From the NCBI GenBank assembly GCA_030837785.1, contig JAUQYA010000149.1:1-15797 (forward strand): a DNA stretch of 15,797 nt, written 5' to 3'. A program made the position numbers and the translations under genes. Below are positions 1-7,638 of this stretch, one piece after another. Each line of letters begins with the position of its first letter. Within the stretch, counting starts at the first letter, position 1. The notes under the pieces are model-generated. The model was not told the DNA's origin and searched no databases. It saw only the letters and a program-made list of their open reading frames with translations. The DNA comes from Albidovulum sp. Its GTDB lineage: Bacteria; Pseudomonadota; Alphaproteobacteria; Rhodobacterales; Rhodobacteraceae.

Positions 1-1
1 C

Positions 2-2056
2 CTTGTTGACGAGGCGCGCACGCCCCTGATCATCTCGGGCCCGAGCCAGGACCGGTCCGACCTTTACATCGCGCTCGACAAGTTCATCCCCGGCCTGTCC
101 GAGGAGCACTACAAGCTCGACGAAAAGCAGCGCAACGCCACTTTCACCGAGGCCGGCAACGAATTCCTCGAACAGCAGCTCTGGGCCGCGGGTGTCCTGC
201 CTGCGGGGCAGACGCTCTACGATCCGGAATCGACGACGATCGTCCACCACGTCACCCAGGCGCTGCGCGCCCACAAGCTCTTCCAGAAGGACCAACACTA
301 TATCGTCCGCAATGGCGAAATCGTCCTGATCGACGAATTCACCGGCCGGATGATGCCGGGACGGCGGCTCTCGGACGGGCTTCACCAGGCGATCGAGGCC
401 AAGGAGGGCGTGCAGATCCAGCCCGAGAACGTCACGCTCGCCTCGGTCACGTTCCAGAACTACTTCCGGCTTTACGACAAGCTCGCCGGCATGACCGGCA
501 CGGCCGAGACCGAGGCCGAGGAATTCATGGACATCTATCGCCTCGGCGTCGTCGTCGTGCCGACGAACCGGCCGATCGCGCGGAAGGACGACCACGATCA
601 GGTCTACCGCACGGCGCGCGAGAAATACGAGGCGATCATCCAGCGGATCAGGAAGGCGCACGAAAAGGGCCAGCCGATGCTGGTCGGCACGACCTCGATC
701 GAGAAATCCGAGATGCTTTCCGAGATGCTGAAGAAGGAAGGCATTCCGCACAACGTCCTGAACGCCCGCCAGCACGAGCAGGAAGCAAGGATCGTCGCCG
801 AGGCCGGCCGTCTGGGCGCCGTGACGATCGCCACGAACATGGCCGGCCGCGGCACCGACATCCAGTTGGGCGGCAACGCCGAGATGCGGGTGATGGAGGA
901 GCTTGCCGCCACCCCCGAGGCGCATCCCGACGCGGTGCGGGGCCGGATCGAGGCCGCCCACGCCGAGGAGAAGGCGAAGGTTCTCGAGGCCGGGGGGCTC
1001 TTCGTACTCGCCTCCGAACGGCACGAGAGCCGGCGGATCGACAACCAGCTCCGCGGCCGGTCGGGCCGCCAGGGCGACCCGGGCCGGTCGTCGTTCTACC
1101 TCAGCCTCGAGGACGACCTGATGCGCATCTTCGGGTCGGAGAAACTCGACAAGGTGCTGTCGTCGCTTGGCATGAAGGAGGGCGAGGCGATCATCCACCC
1201 TTGGGTGAACAAGTCGCTCGAACGCGCCCAGGCGAAGGTGGAGGCGCGCAACTTCGACATGCGAAAGCAGCTTCTGAAGTTCGACGACGTGATGAACGAC
1301 CAGCGCAAGGTGATCTTCAGTCAACGGCTGGAGATCATGGAGTCCGAGGATCTGGAAGAGATCGTCCGCGACATGCGCCATCAGGTCATCGACGACCTCG
1401 TCGACGATTTCCTGCCGCCCCGCAGCTATCCCGAACAGTGGAACACCGAAGGTCTCTATGCGGCGGCGATGGAAAAGCTCGCGCTTGACGTGCCGGCGAT
1501 CGCCTGGGCGAAGGAAGAGGGCGTCGACCAGGACGCGATGCGCGACCGGCTTTACGAGGCGTCCGATGAGCTGATGGCGCAGAAGCTCGAGGCCTTCGGC
1601 GCCGACACGATGCGGCAGATCGAAAAGCAGTTCCTGCTACAGACCATCGACACCAAGTGGCGCGAACACCTCGTGACGCTGGAACATCTCCGTTCGGTCG
1701 TCGGCTTCCGCGGCTATGCGCAGCGCGATCCGCTGTCGGAGTACAAGACCGAGGCATTCCAGCTTTTCGAACACCTGCTCGACGGCCTGCGCGAGGACGT
1801 GACCCAGAAGCTCGCCCAGGTCCGTCCGATGACCGAGGAGGAAAGCCAGGCGCTCTTCCGGCAGATGCAGGAACGGCAGGCCGCGCTCAATGCGCCGGTT
1901 GCCTCGGTCACGGCTGGCGCCGCCGCGCCCCGGCAGCCGGTGCTTGCGGGCTTCGATGAAAGCGATCCGGCGACCTGGGGCAATCCGGGGCGGAACGATC
2001 CCTGCCCCTGTGGATCGGGCGAAAAGTTCAAGCATTGCCACGGACGGCTCGCCTGA
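2..2056 (+). CDS. secA: Protein translocase ATPase SecA, C-terminal 684 residues (5' end outside window)
   Basis: SecA is the ATP-driven motor that pushes unfolded preproteins through the SecYEG channel. The frame is open from base 2 and begins inside the conserved DEARTPLIISG segment, so about 200 N-terminal residues, including Walker A, lie outside the window. Visible family landmarks in order are GMTGTAETEAEEF, the VVVPTNRP linker, LVGTTSIEKSE, GRGTDIQLGGN, the helicase motif QLRGRSGRQGDPG, the long scaffold-helix region (WVNKSLERAQAKVEARNFD, FDDVMNDQR), DTKWREHL, and a C-terminal zinc-binding tail (NDPCPCGSGEKFKHCHG) that contacts SecB and ribosomes. The ATG at 350 is internal and is not the start. 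The gene ends with TGA at 2054-2056 and is followed by a strong hairpin. Identification is certain; only the 5' part is missing. Confidence 0.98.
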   Translation, partial: LVDEARTPLIISGPSQDRSDLYIALDKFIPGLSEEHYKLDEKQRNATFTEAGNEFLEQQLWAAGVLPAGQTLYDPESTTIVHHVTQALRAHKLFQKDQHYIVRNGEIVLIDEFTGRMMPGRRLSDGLHQAIEAKEGVQIQPENVTLASVTFQNYFRLYDKLAGMTGTAETEAEEFMDIYRLGVVVVPTNRPIARKDDHDQVYRTAREKYEAIIQRIRKAHEKGQPMLVGTTSIEKSEMLSEMLKKEGIPHNVLNARQHEQEARIVAEAGRLGAVTIATNMAGRGTDIQLGGNAEMRVMEELAATPEAHPDAVRGRIEAAHAEEKAKVLEAGGLFVLASERHESRRIDNQLRGRSGRQGDPGRSSFYLSLEDDLMRIFGSEKLDKVLSSLGMKEGEAIIHPWVNKSLERAQAKVEARNFDMRKQLLKFDDVMNDQRKVIFSQRLEIMESEDLEEIVRDMRHQVIDDLVDDFLPPRSYPEQWNTEGLYAAAMEKLALDVPAIAWAKEEGVDQDAMRDRLYEASDELMAQKLEAFGADTMRQIEKQFLLQTIDTKWREHLVTLEHLRSVVGFRGYAQRDPLSEYKTEAFQLFEHLLDGLREDVTQKLAQVRPMTEEESQALFRQMQERQAALNAPVASVTAGAAAPRQPVLAGFDESDPATWGNPGRNDPCPCGSGEKFKHCHGRLA

Positions 2057-2070
2057 TTCGGGCGGTCTGT

Positions 2071-2124
2071 GGCAAGAATATGGCGGGCGGGCCCAAGCCC
2101 TGCCCGCCGCCCCACGATCTTGCC
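2071..2124 (+). terminator. Large two-part hairpin downstream of secA, probable terminator
   Basis: An outer 7-bp arm (GGCAAGA 2071-2077 with TCTTGCC 2118-2124) encloses a very GC-rich inner stem. In the inner stem GGCGGGC+GGGC (2082-2092) pairs with GCCC (2097-2100) and GCCCGCC (2102-2108), with one bulged T at 2101 and loop CCAA. It starts 14 bases after the secA stop. There is no T-tract, so termination efficiency is inferred from stem strength and position. It could also protect the mRNA 3' end. Confidence 0.6.
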
Positions 2125-2253
2125 GTCCGGTCTTCGGCGCATCCAAGATAGGGTGGCTGTCCGGGGCCTCGGACTGTTTCCCGAATCCGTCTCTCTGCCA
2201 CGCCCCTGCCGCGATCAGGGGTTAGGCGTGACGGGAACCTTGGGGAGACGACC

Positions 2254-3399
2254 ATGCAGATCAAGCGCAGGGCGATCACCGTCGGCACGACCTTCTTTCT
2301 GGCCGCGGCGACCGGGCATGTGATGCAGAACGGCGAAACGATCAGCGCAAGGCTGCGCGGTGCGCCGGTGCCGGAAAAGCCGGTTCTGGCCAGCGTCGAG
2401 TCGACCGCCGCCACGATGACACCGGCGGCTGTCCCGGCCGCCACCAGCGCGGCCGCCGCGCCGGCGGAACCGGCGGCTCCGCCGGCCGCTGCCGAACCTG
2501 CCGCGACCCGGACCATCGCCGCCGTGCCTGAACAGCCGAAGCCTGAAGCCGCCGCCACACCGCAGCCGGCCCGCACCGCGTCGGGCTTGCCCGACCTGCC
2601 GCCGGTCGAACCGGCGGCCCTTGGCGCCGACCTGCGCCTTGCCGGGCGGATCGAGAAGCTGGACACGGGCTATACCCGGCCCGAAACCGCCGCCGATGCC
2701 GCCTACAGCGTTTTCGGCATCGCCTGCACCGACCCGACGCTTGCACTCGATCCGTCGGCGCGGGGGATGCTGAAGCTCACGCTTTCGGCGCCGTGCTTCG
2801 CGAACGAGCGCGTCACCATCACCCAGGCGGGTCTCGTCTTCGCGGCGGCGACCGATCAGGGGGGCGAGCTGAAGCTGATGCTTCCCGCGATGAGCGCGAC
2901 AGCCGCGGTCGAGGTGCGTTTCGCGTCGGGCGAGATCGTTTCGGCCAGCCGGAACGTGACCGGGCTCGACGCGCTTGCCCGCGTCGCCGTGCAGTGGCGG
3001 GGTGCCGAGGGGCTGCATCTTCATGCCCTCGAGAACGGCGCCGGGTTCGACATGCCGGGCCATGTCTCGGTCACCGCCCCGCGCGACCGCATGACGCGCG
3101 ACGGCGGCTTCCTGACCGTGCTTGGCGATCCGGCCGTGGATCATCCGCTGATGGCCGAGGTCTACACCGCCCCGGCCGGGACCGCGCTTGACGGGATGGT
3201 CGTCGAGGCGCCGGTGAGCGCGGGCACCTGCGCCCGGCTCGTCGCCGGCCAGACGCTCCGCATGATGCCGGGGGCCGCGCCGGCCACGGAATCGCTCAGT
3301 TTCGCCATGCCGGGATGCGATGCCGTGGGCGATTCGGTCATGCTCGCGCTCTCCCCGGTGGCGGTGCCCGCGGTCGCGCTGGCGGCAGGCGGCAACTGA
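2254..3399 (+). CDS. Exported or membrane-anchored protein of unknown function downstream of secA
   Basis: This 381-residue protein is not recognised as a characterised family. The start is supported by a ribosome binding site (GGGGAGA, about 5 bases before the ATG). The N-terminus has positive charge (KRR) followed by a hydrophobic stretch (about residues 8-20), which fits a signal sequence or anchor. Residues about 50-110 are an Ala/Pro-rich linker of low complexity, and residues about 115-375 look globular and beta-rich. Four cysteines (158, 181, 326, 355) in the globular part could form two disulfides in the periplasm. Position after secA with a hairpin between suggests an independent transcript. 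Proteins at this locus in related bacteria are, from memory, sometimes labelled 'translocase', probably by neighbourhood only; nothing in the sequence shows a translocase domain. Confidence 0.85.
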   Translation: MQIKRRAITVGTTFFLAAATGHVMQNGETISARLRGAPVPEKPVLASVESTAATMTPAAVPAATSAAAAPAEPAAPPAAAEPAATRTIAAVPEQPKPEAAATPQPARTASGLPDLPPVEPAALGADLRLAGRIEKLDTGYTRPETAADAAYSVFGIACTDPTLALDPSARGMLKLTLSAPCFANERVTITQAGLVFAAATDQGGELKLMLPAMSATAAVEVRFASGEIVSASRNVTGLDALARVAVQWRGAEGLHLHALENGAGFDMPGHVSVTAPRDRMTRDGGFLTVLGDPAVDHPLMAEVYTAPAGTALDGMVVEAPVSAGTCARLVAGQTLRMMPGAAPATESLSFAMPGCDAVGDSVMLALSPVAVPAVALAAGGN

Positions 3400-3422
3400 G
3401 CCACGCGGGGGCGCGGGACGCC

Positions 3423-4181
3423 TCAGAGATAGCCTTCCGAGCGGAAGCTCAGCTCGCGCGACTTGCCGATGATCAGGTGGTCGTGGAGCACGATCCCCAT
3501 GACCTGCGCCGCGTCATGGATCTGTCCGGTGACGGTGATGTCGGCCTGCGAGGGCGTCGGATCGCCCGAGGGATGATTGTGGACCAGGATCAGCGCGCTC
3601 GCGTTCAGTTCCAGCGCGCGCTTGACCACCTCGCGGGGATAGACCGGAACGTGGTCGACGGTGCCCTTGGCCTGTTCCTCGTCGACGATCAGCACGTTCT
3701 TGCGGTCAAGGTAGAGGACGCGGAACTGTTCGGTTTCGCGGTGCGCCATCGAGGTGCGGCAGTAGTCGAGAAGCTGGTCCCAGGAAGACAGTACCGGCCG
3801 GTGCAGCACCTTCGCACGGGCCAGCCTGTGGGCCGCCGCCTCGATGATCTTCAGCTCCTGCACCACCGCTTCGCCTGCGCCATTCACGGCGCGAAGCCGT
3901 TCGGCGGGGGCGGAGACGACGCGGTTGAAATCGCCGAACGTGTCGAGGAGGAGCCTGGCCAGCGGCTTCACATCCTGCCGCGGGATGGCGCGAAAAAGAA
4001 CCAGTTCCAGAAGCTCGTAATCCGGCATCGCGGCGGCGCCGCCCGCCATGAACCGCGCCCGCAGCCTTTGCCGGTGATCGCGGATATAGGACGGCAGGCG
4101 GCCATCGGGCAAAACGGCCTCCGGCGCCTCGTCGGCGGAAAAGAGCGCGGGGGCTTCGTGAAGGGCGCGAGTCTGGCTCAT
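3423..4181 (-). CDS. radC: RadC/JAB-domain (MPN+) protein
   Basis: This is a 252-residue RadC family protein. It begins with a UPF0758-type N-terminal domain containing helix-hairpin-helix-like sequence (about 55-125, ending in AVNGAGEAVVQELKII). The JAB/MPN metalloprotease-like domain follows. The metal-site residues of the family are present: E151, then HNHPSGDPTPSQAD with H201, H203, S205 and D214. The true function of RadC is unsettled; the early link to radiation repair has not held up, and the family is often tied to DNA recombination contexts. The ATG at 4181 is chosen because GGGAAG lies about 8 bases upstream; an upstream in-frame ATG at 4349 would run deep into thiQ. It lies 34 bases after thiQ on the same strand, so it may be read from the thiamine operon transcript. 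It converges with the gene ending at 3399. Confidence 0.95.
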   Translation of the reverse strand: MSQTRALHEAPALFSADEAPEAVLPDGRLPSYIRDHRQRLRARFMAGGAAAMPDYELLELVLFRAIPRQDVKPLARLLLDTFGDFNRVVSAPAERLRAVNGAGEAVVQELKIIEAAAHRLARAKVLHRPVLSSWDQLLDYCRTSMAHRETEQFRVLYLDRKNVLIVDEEQAKGTVDHVPVYPREVVKRALELNASALILVHNHPSGDPTPSQADITVTGQIHDAAQVMGIVLHDHLIIGKSRELSFRSEGYL

Positions 4182-4215
4182 GCCTGGAGCTTCCCGTTGT
4201 ATGGTGAAGGAAGGG

Positions 4216-4923
4216 TTAACGCACCCCCGGCCGGCCGAGATAGGCGGCGAGTTCGGCCGGCGGGTCGGCGAACAGCGCGGCGGTCGGGCGGGGTGCGTGG
4301 GCCACGCCCGCGGCAACAAGCACGGTCTGTCCGGAAAACCGCAGCGCATCGTCGGGATCGTGGCTGACCATCAACACCGTCGCACCAGTCTCGCCGGCAA
4401 TTTCCGCGACGAGATCCAGCATCTCGGCCTTCAGCGCCGGCCCGAGCGCCGCAAAGGGCTCGTCCAGCAGCATCAGCGGCCGGGCGCGCAGCAGCACGCG
4501 CGCCAGCGCCACCCGGCCCTGCTGCCCGCCCGACAGCGTGCCCGGCCGCCGGTCGCCGAGGCCGGAGAGTCCCGCGCGGTCCAGCGCCCCCGCCACCCTC
4601 TCCCGGTCGGCTGCCGCCATCCGCAGGTCGGGCCTGAGGCCCAGGCCGACATTCTCGGCGACGGTGAGATGCGGAAACAGGTTCTGGTCCTGGAACAGGA
4701 TCGACAGCGGCCGCGCCCCGGGCGGGGCTTGGGTGATGTCCTGCCCGCCCCACCGGATTCGACCCGATTCCGGCGGAAAGAAGCCCGAGATCACCGAGAG
4801 CAGCGTCGATTTCCCCGCGCCCGAGGGGCCCACGACGGCCACGCGCTCACCGGCCGGCACGGTGAAATCCGCTGTCAGGCGGAAATCATCTTGGGTGATG
4901 ACCAGCCGGTCAAGTTCCAGCAT
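4216..4923 (-). CDS. thiQ: Thiamine ABC transporter ATP-binding protein ThiQ
   Basis: This is a 235-residue ATPase that powers uptake of thiamine, TMP and TPP with ThiP and ThiB. ABC motifs in order are Walker A GPSGAGKST (32-40), Q-loop Q78 in LFQDQNLFPHLT, signature LSGGQQGR (130-137), Walker B LMLLDEP (150-156) and switch histidine H188 in MVSHD. The D-loop reads AALGPAL where many ABC ATPases have ALDP, so the usual Asp is Gly. The start ATG at 4923 overlaps the end of thiP by 14 bases, which indicates translational coupling. The short length (no regulatory C-terminal domain) is normal for ThiQ. The assignment to thiamine over other small-molecule importers is secured by the TPP riboswitch ahead of the operon. 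Confidence 0.95.
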   Translation of the reverse strand: MLELDRLVITQDDFRLTADFTVPAGERVAVVGPSGAGKSTLLSVISGFFPPESGRIRWGGQDITQAPPGARPLSILFQDQNLFPHLTVAENVGLGLRPDLRMAAADRERVAGALDRAGLSGLGDRRPGTLSGGQQGRVALARVLLRARPLMLLDEPFAALGPALKAEMLDLVAEIAGETGATVLMVSHDPDDALRFSGQTVLVAAGVAHAPRPTAALFADPPAELAAYLGRPGVR

Positions 4924-6478
4924 CGGCGCGCCCTCCGCGATCGAGAATCCAGAAGGCGGCGAGACTGAGCGCGAGAAGCAGCACCGCCGCCCCGGCAGCA
5001 TCTGCCATGCGGTAAGCCCCCATCAGCCGGTAGAGCTGCAGCGGAAGCGTCGCCCTGTCGGCATCGGCGAAAAGCGCGATGACGCCAAGATCGCCCATCG
5101 ACAAGGCCGCCGTCAGCCCGGCCGCAAAACCCAGCGGCCGGCGCAGCCGCGGCAGGGTCAGCAGCCTCAGCCGTGCGGCCCCGCTCATCCCGAGGCTTTG
5201 CGCCAGCCGTCCGTATCCCTCCTCGAGGTCGCGGGCGGCGGGGATCAGGCTGCGAAGCGCGAAGGGCAGGGCCATGACGGCATTCACCGCCACGGTGACG
5301 GGAAGCGCAAGCGTGGCCGGGCTCGCCAGCGGCCGAAGAATGAGAAAGAGCCCTGTCCCCGTCACCAGCGCCGAGGTGGCAAGCGGCAGCATCCCGACGC
5401 TTTCGAGGATCCGCCCCCGCCGCTTCTTCGCGACGGCGAGCGCTATCGGCAGGGCGAGGGTGAGCGTGAGCAGGGTGGAGGCTGCCGAAACCACGACGGA
5501 GCGCGCCGCGGCCTGCCATACCGGCGCGGGCAGGCCGGCAAGGCGCGGCGCGCCGGACAGGACCACGGCCGCGAGCGGCGCCGCCAGAAAGAGCGCCGCC
5601 AGCCCGATCAGGGCGGTGTCGAGCGCCCGAAGCGCCGGCGCCCCCGCATCCCAGCGCGCCACGGGCCGGTCGAGCCCGGTGCCGAAGGCGGAGGGCACGG
5701 CAAGGCGCGTGGCGGCAAGCGCGGTCAGGGCACAGAGCGCGAATTGCAGGCTGGCGAGCGCTGCCGCGCGGGAAAGGTCGAAGTCGAAGCGGAACGCCTG
5801 ATAGATCGCCAGTTCCACCGAGGTCGCCCGAGGACCCCCGCCCAGTGTGAGGACGACCGCGAAACTGGTAAGGCACAGGAGGAAGATCGTGGCGAAGATG
5901 CCGGGGGCAAGCGCCCGCAGCATTGGTCGTTCCAGGTGCCGAGCGATCTCGGCCGGTCCGAAGCCGAGCGCCGCGGCAAGGCGAAAACGTTCCGCGGGGA
6001 TCGCGCGCCAGCCCTGCAACAGGAGCCTTACCGCGAGCGGAAGGTTGAAGAACACGTGGGCGAGGATCACCCCGCCGATCCCGTAGATCGAAATCCGGCC
6101 GAGACCCAGAGCGGCAAAGGCATCGTTAAGAAATCCGCCGCGACCGAAAATCGCAAGAACTCCCATGACCGCGACGATGACGGGCAGGATGAAGGGCGCG
6201 CCGAGAAGGGTGACGAGGAGCCCTCGGCCGGGAAAGCGCCGCCGGGCCAGCGCGCGGGCGACGGGCACGGCCAGCGCGAGGCTGATCGCGGCGGAAGCCG
6301 TGGCCTGAACGAGGGTAAAGCGCACCGCCGCCCAGTCGGCGGGCCCGAGCGCCGCGATGCCGCCGCCGCGGGCGAGCACGGCAGCAAGCGGCAGAGCCGC
6401 GAGCGCGGCCACCAGCGCGGCCGCCCCCCCGGCGCCGAGGCGGAGCCCCGCCCCTAGCGGCTGAGCGCGGTCTGCCAT
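4910..6478 (-). CDS. thiP: Thiamine ABC transporter permease ThiP
   Basis: This 522-residue integral inner-membrane permease is made of two tandem permease halves, about residues 10-260 and 280-515. Each half carries several hydrophobic helices and a cytoplasmic coupling loop that docks ThiQ (first half around RLAAALGFGPAEIARHLERP, second half around RLAQSLGMSGAARLRLLTLP). The fused two-domain arrangement and the length of about 520-540 are typical of ThiP. The start ATG at 6478 lies inside the 3' end of thiB (25-base overlap) with no strong ribosome binding site, so translation is probably coupled to thiB. The next gene, thiQ, overlaps its end by 14 bases. The frame stays open far upstream of 6478, but that part is out of frame with, and overlapped by, thiB and is not coding. 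Confidence 0.94.
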   Translation of the reverse strand: MADRAQPLGAGLRLGAGGAAALVAALAALPLAAVLARGGGIAALGPADWAAVRFTLVQATASAAISLALAVPVARALARRRFPGRGLLVTLLGAPFILPVIVAVMGVLAIFGRGGFLNDAFAALGLGRISIYGIGGVILAHVFFNLPLAVRLLLQGWRAIPAERFRLAAALGFGPAEIARHLERPMLRALAPGIFATIFLLCLTSFAVVLTLGGGPRATSVELAIYQAFRFDFDLSRAAALASLQFALCALTALAATRLAVPSAFGTGLDRPVARWDAGAPALRALDTALIGLAALFLAAPLAAVVLSGAPRLAGLPAPVWQAAARSVVVSAASTLLTLTLALPIALAVAKKRRGRILESVGMLPLATSALVTGTGLFLILRPLASPATLALPVTVAVNAVMALPFALRSLIPAARDLEEGYGRLAQSLGMSGAARLRLLTLPRLRRPLGFAAGLTAALSMGDLGVIALFADADRATLPLQLYRLMGAYRMADAAGAAVLLLALSLAAFWILDRGGRADAGT

Positions 6479-7455
6479 TCGGCCAGCGCCGTGTCCCGAA
6501 GGCCCGCGGCTTCCTCGGGCGAGAAAAGCAGGCTCTTTTCGGGCTGGATCAGTGTCTCGAATCCCTTCGGAAGACCCCCGGACGGGGTGACGGCGGGATA
6601 CATCCAGTTGGTCTCGGGAATGACGCTCTGGAAGGCATCGGTGGTCATGAAGGCAAGGAAGCGGTCGGCCAGTGCCCCGTTCGGCGTCGTCTTCACCTTC
6701 GCCGCCACCTCGACCTGAAGGTAATGGCCCTCGGCGAAGGGCGCGGCGGCCTTGCTGTCGTCGCTCTCGGCGATCAGGTGGTAGGCGGGCGAGGTGGTGT
6801 AGGACAGGACCATGTCGGCCTCGCCTTCCAAGAACATGCCATAGGCTTCCGACCAGCCCGGTGTCACCGTCACGATGTTGTCGGCAAGGCCCTTCCAGAT
6901 CTCCGCCGCCCGGTCGCCATAGGCCGCCTTCACCCAGAGAAGAAGCCCGAGCCCGGGGGTGGAGGAGCGCGGATCCTCGATAAGGATTTTCAGGTCGGAG
7001 GCCGCCAGCGCCTCGAAATTCGCCGGAACAGTGTCGATCTTCGTGCGGTCGTAGACGAAGGCGAACCAGCTCCAGTCGTAGGGCAGGAAGGTGGGGTTGG
7101 TCCAGTCCACCGGCAGCGCGAGGGGCGCGGTCATCCCGCCGTGCGGCGCGAAAAGCCCCGAGGCCCGGGCCGCTGCGGTCAGGCTGGTGTCGAGGCCCAG
7201 GACCACGTCGGCCTCGGTCTTCGCGCCTTCCAGCAGGAGCCGCGCCAGAAGCGCCGCTCCGTCGCCGGTGGCCACGAACTTCAGGTCGCAGCCGCAGTCG
7301 GCCTCGAAAGCCTTCTCGACCGCGGGGCCCGGTCCCCAGTCGGAAACGAAGCTGTCGTAGGTATAGACCGTGAGGACGGGCTTTGCCTCTGCCGCCGCTT
7401 GGGTGGCAATCAGGCATCCCGCGAACATCAGGGCCGAGAGTCGGATCGGTCTCAT
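6454..7455 (-). CDS. thiB: Thiamine ABC transporter periplasmic binding protein ThiB
   Basis: This 333-residue secreted protein captures thiamine and its phosphates in the periplasm. It has a signal peptide (MRPIR, hydrophobic core LSALMFAGCLIA, likely cleavage after an Ala-rich AAA near residue 22). Family motifs follow: VLTVYTYDSFVSDWGPG, the paired cysteine DCGCDLKFV segment, EADVVLGLDTSL, and MVLSYTTSPAYH. The start at 7455 has a GGAGG at 7463-7467 with 7 bases spacing. A TPP aptamer sits 56 bases upstream, so expression should fall when cellular TPP is high. It is first in the thiB-thiP-thiQ unit, with thiP overlapping its last codons. Confidence 0.96.
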   Translation of the reverse strand: MRPIRLSALMFAGCLIATQAAAEAKPVLTVYTYDSFVSDWGPGPAVEKAFEADCGCDLKFVATGDGAALLARLLLEGAKTEADVVLGLDTSLTAAARASGLFAPHGGMTAPLALPVDWTNPTFLPYDWSWFAFVYDRTKIDTVPANFEALAASDLKILIEDPRSSTPGLGLLLWVKAAYGDRAAEIWKGLADNIVTVTPGWSEAYGMFLEGEADMVLSYTTSPAYHLIAESDDSKAAAPFAEGHYLQVEVAAKVKTTPNGALADRFLAFMTTDAFQSVIPETNWMYPAVTPSGGLPKGFETLIQPEKSLLFSPEEAAGLRDTALAEWQTALSR

Positions 7456-7521
7456 CTCGCATCCTCCAATGGTCAGGCGGGCGGAGATGGTTCTGGCAGT
7501 CTGCCTTGCCTTCCCTCCGCC
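7453..7521 (-). promoter_or_regulatory. Putative expression platform of the TPP riboswitch (competing pairings over thiB start)
   Basis: Two exclusive pairings are visible. The aptamer 3' strand GGCGGAG (7521-7515) is perfectly complementary to CTCCGCC (7486-7480) just downstream. The same downstream stretch also starts with CATCTC (7489-7484), complementary to GAGATG (7458-7453), which contains the thiB start codon. TPP binding would hold GGCGGAG in or beside P1, freeing CATCTC to cover the start and shut translation. Without TPP the first pairing would expose the start. There is no T-rich terminator between the aptamer and thiB, which favours translational control. The pairings are seen; the switching is inferred. 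Confidence 0.55.
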
Positions 7522-7598
7522 GGTGCTAACCGGTTCAGGTTCGACGGGTTCGCTTTCGCATCTCAGTCCGGGACCGCAGTCCCGGACACCCCGAGGTG
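7511..7598 (-). ncRNA. TPP riboswitch aptamer (THI element) ahead of thiBPQ
   Basis: Read on the minus strand, the leader carries the hallmark segments of the TPP aptamer in the correct order. P1 5' strand with CCTCGGGGTG (7596-7587) comes first, followed by a GC-rich stem (TCCGGGACTGCGGTCCCGGA). Then come CTGAGA, a short GCGAAAGC hairpin, ACCCGTCGAACCTG, GGTTAGCACCGGCG, and the closing GAGGGAA. CTGAGA forms the pyrimidine pocket and the GAACCTG...GGTTAGCACCGG arm holds the pyrophosphate side. It lies directly upstream of thiBPQ, which is where such elements occur. The aptamer call is very secure; the mechanism of control is treated as a separate entry. Confidence 0.96.
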
Positions 7599-7604
7599 CC
7601 GCCG

Positions 7605-7632
7605 ACCATACGCGCCCTGTCGCCGGGCGCAA
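7605..7632 (-). promoter_or_regulatory. Possible promoter for the thiBPQ leader
   Basis: On the minus strand TTGCGC (7632-7627) and TATGGT (7610-7605) are separated by 16 bases and match three and four of six sigma-70 consensus positions. A start about 7 bases on would place the RNA 5' end at about 7598, exactly where the TPP aptamer begins. The -35 box falls inside the terC terminator hairpin. The match is weak and rests mainly on position. Confidence 0.35.
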
Positions 7633-7638
7633 GCCCGG
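7623..7638 (-). terminator. Compact hairpin abutting the terC stop codon
   Basis: Immediately after the TAA of terC the minus strand reads CCGGGC-TTGC-GCCCGG, a perfect 6-bp all-GC stem with a 4-base loop. No T-tract follows. Its position argues for a terC terminator, but it may instead be leaky and allow read-through into the riboswitch. Confidence 0.5.

Noticed and set aside
350..2056. secA beginning at the ATG at 350
   Set aside because: The same frame is open back to base 2 and encodes conserved SecA sequence (DEARTPLIISG), so 350 is an internal methionine.
4182..4349. Longer RadC start at 4349
   Set aside because: It would add 56 Pro/Arg-rich residues overlapping thiQ; a ribosome binding site supports 4181.
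4538..6457. 639-codon plus-strand open frame opposite thiP and thiQ
   Set aside because: It is antisense to well-supported genes and its product is Arg/Pro/Gly-rich low-complexity sequence, typical of the shadow frame in high-GC DNA.
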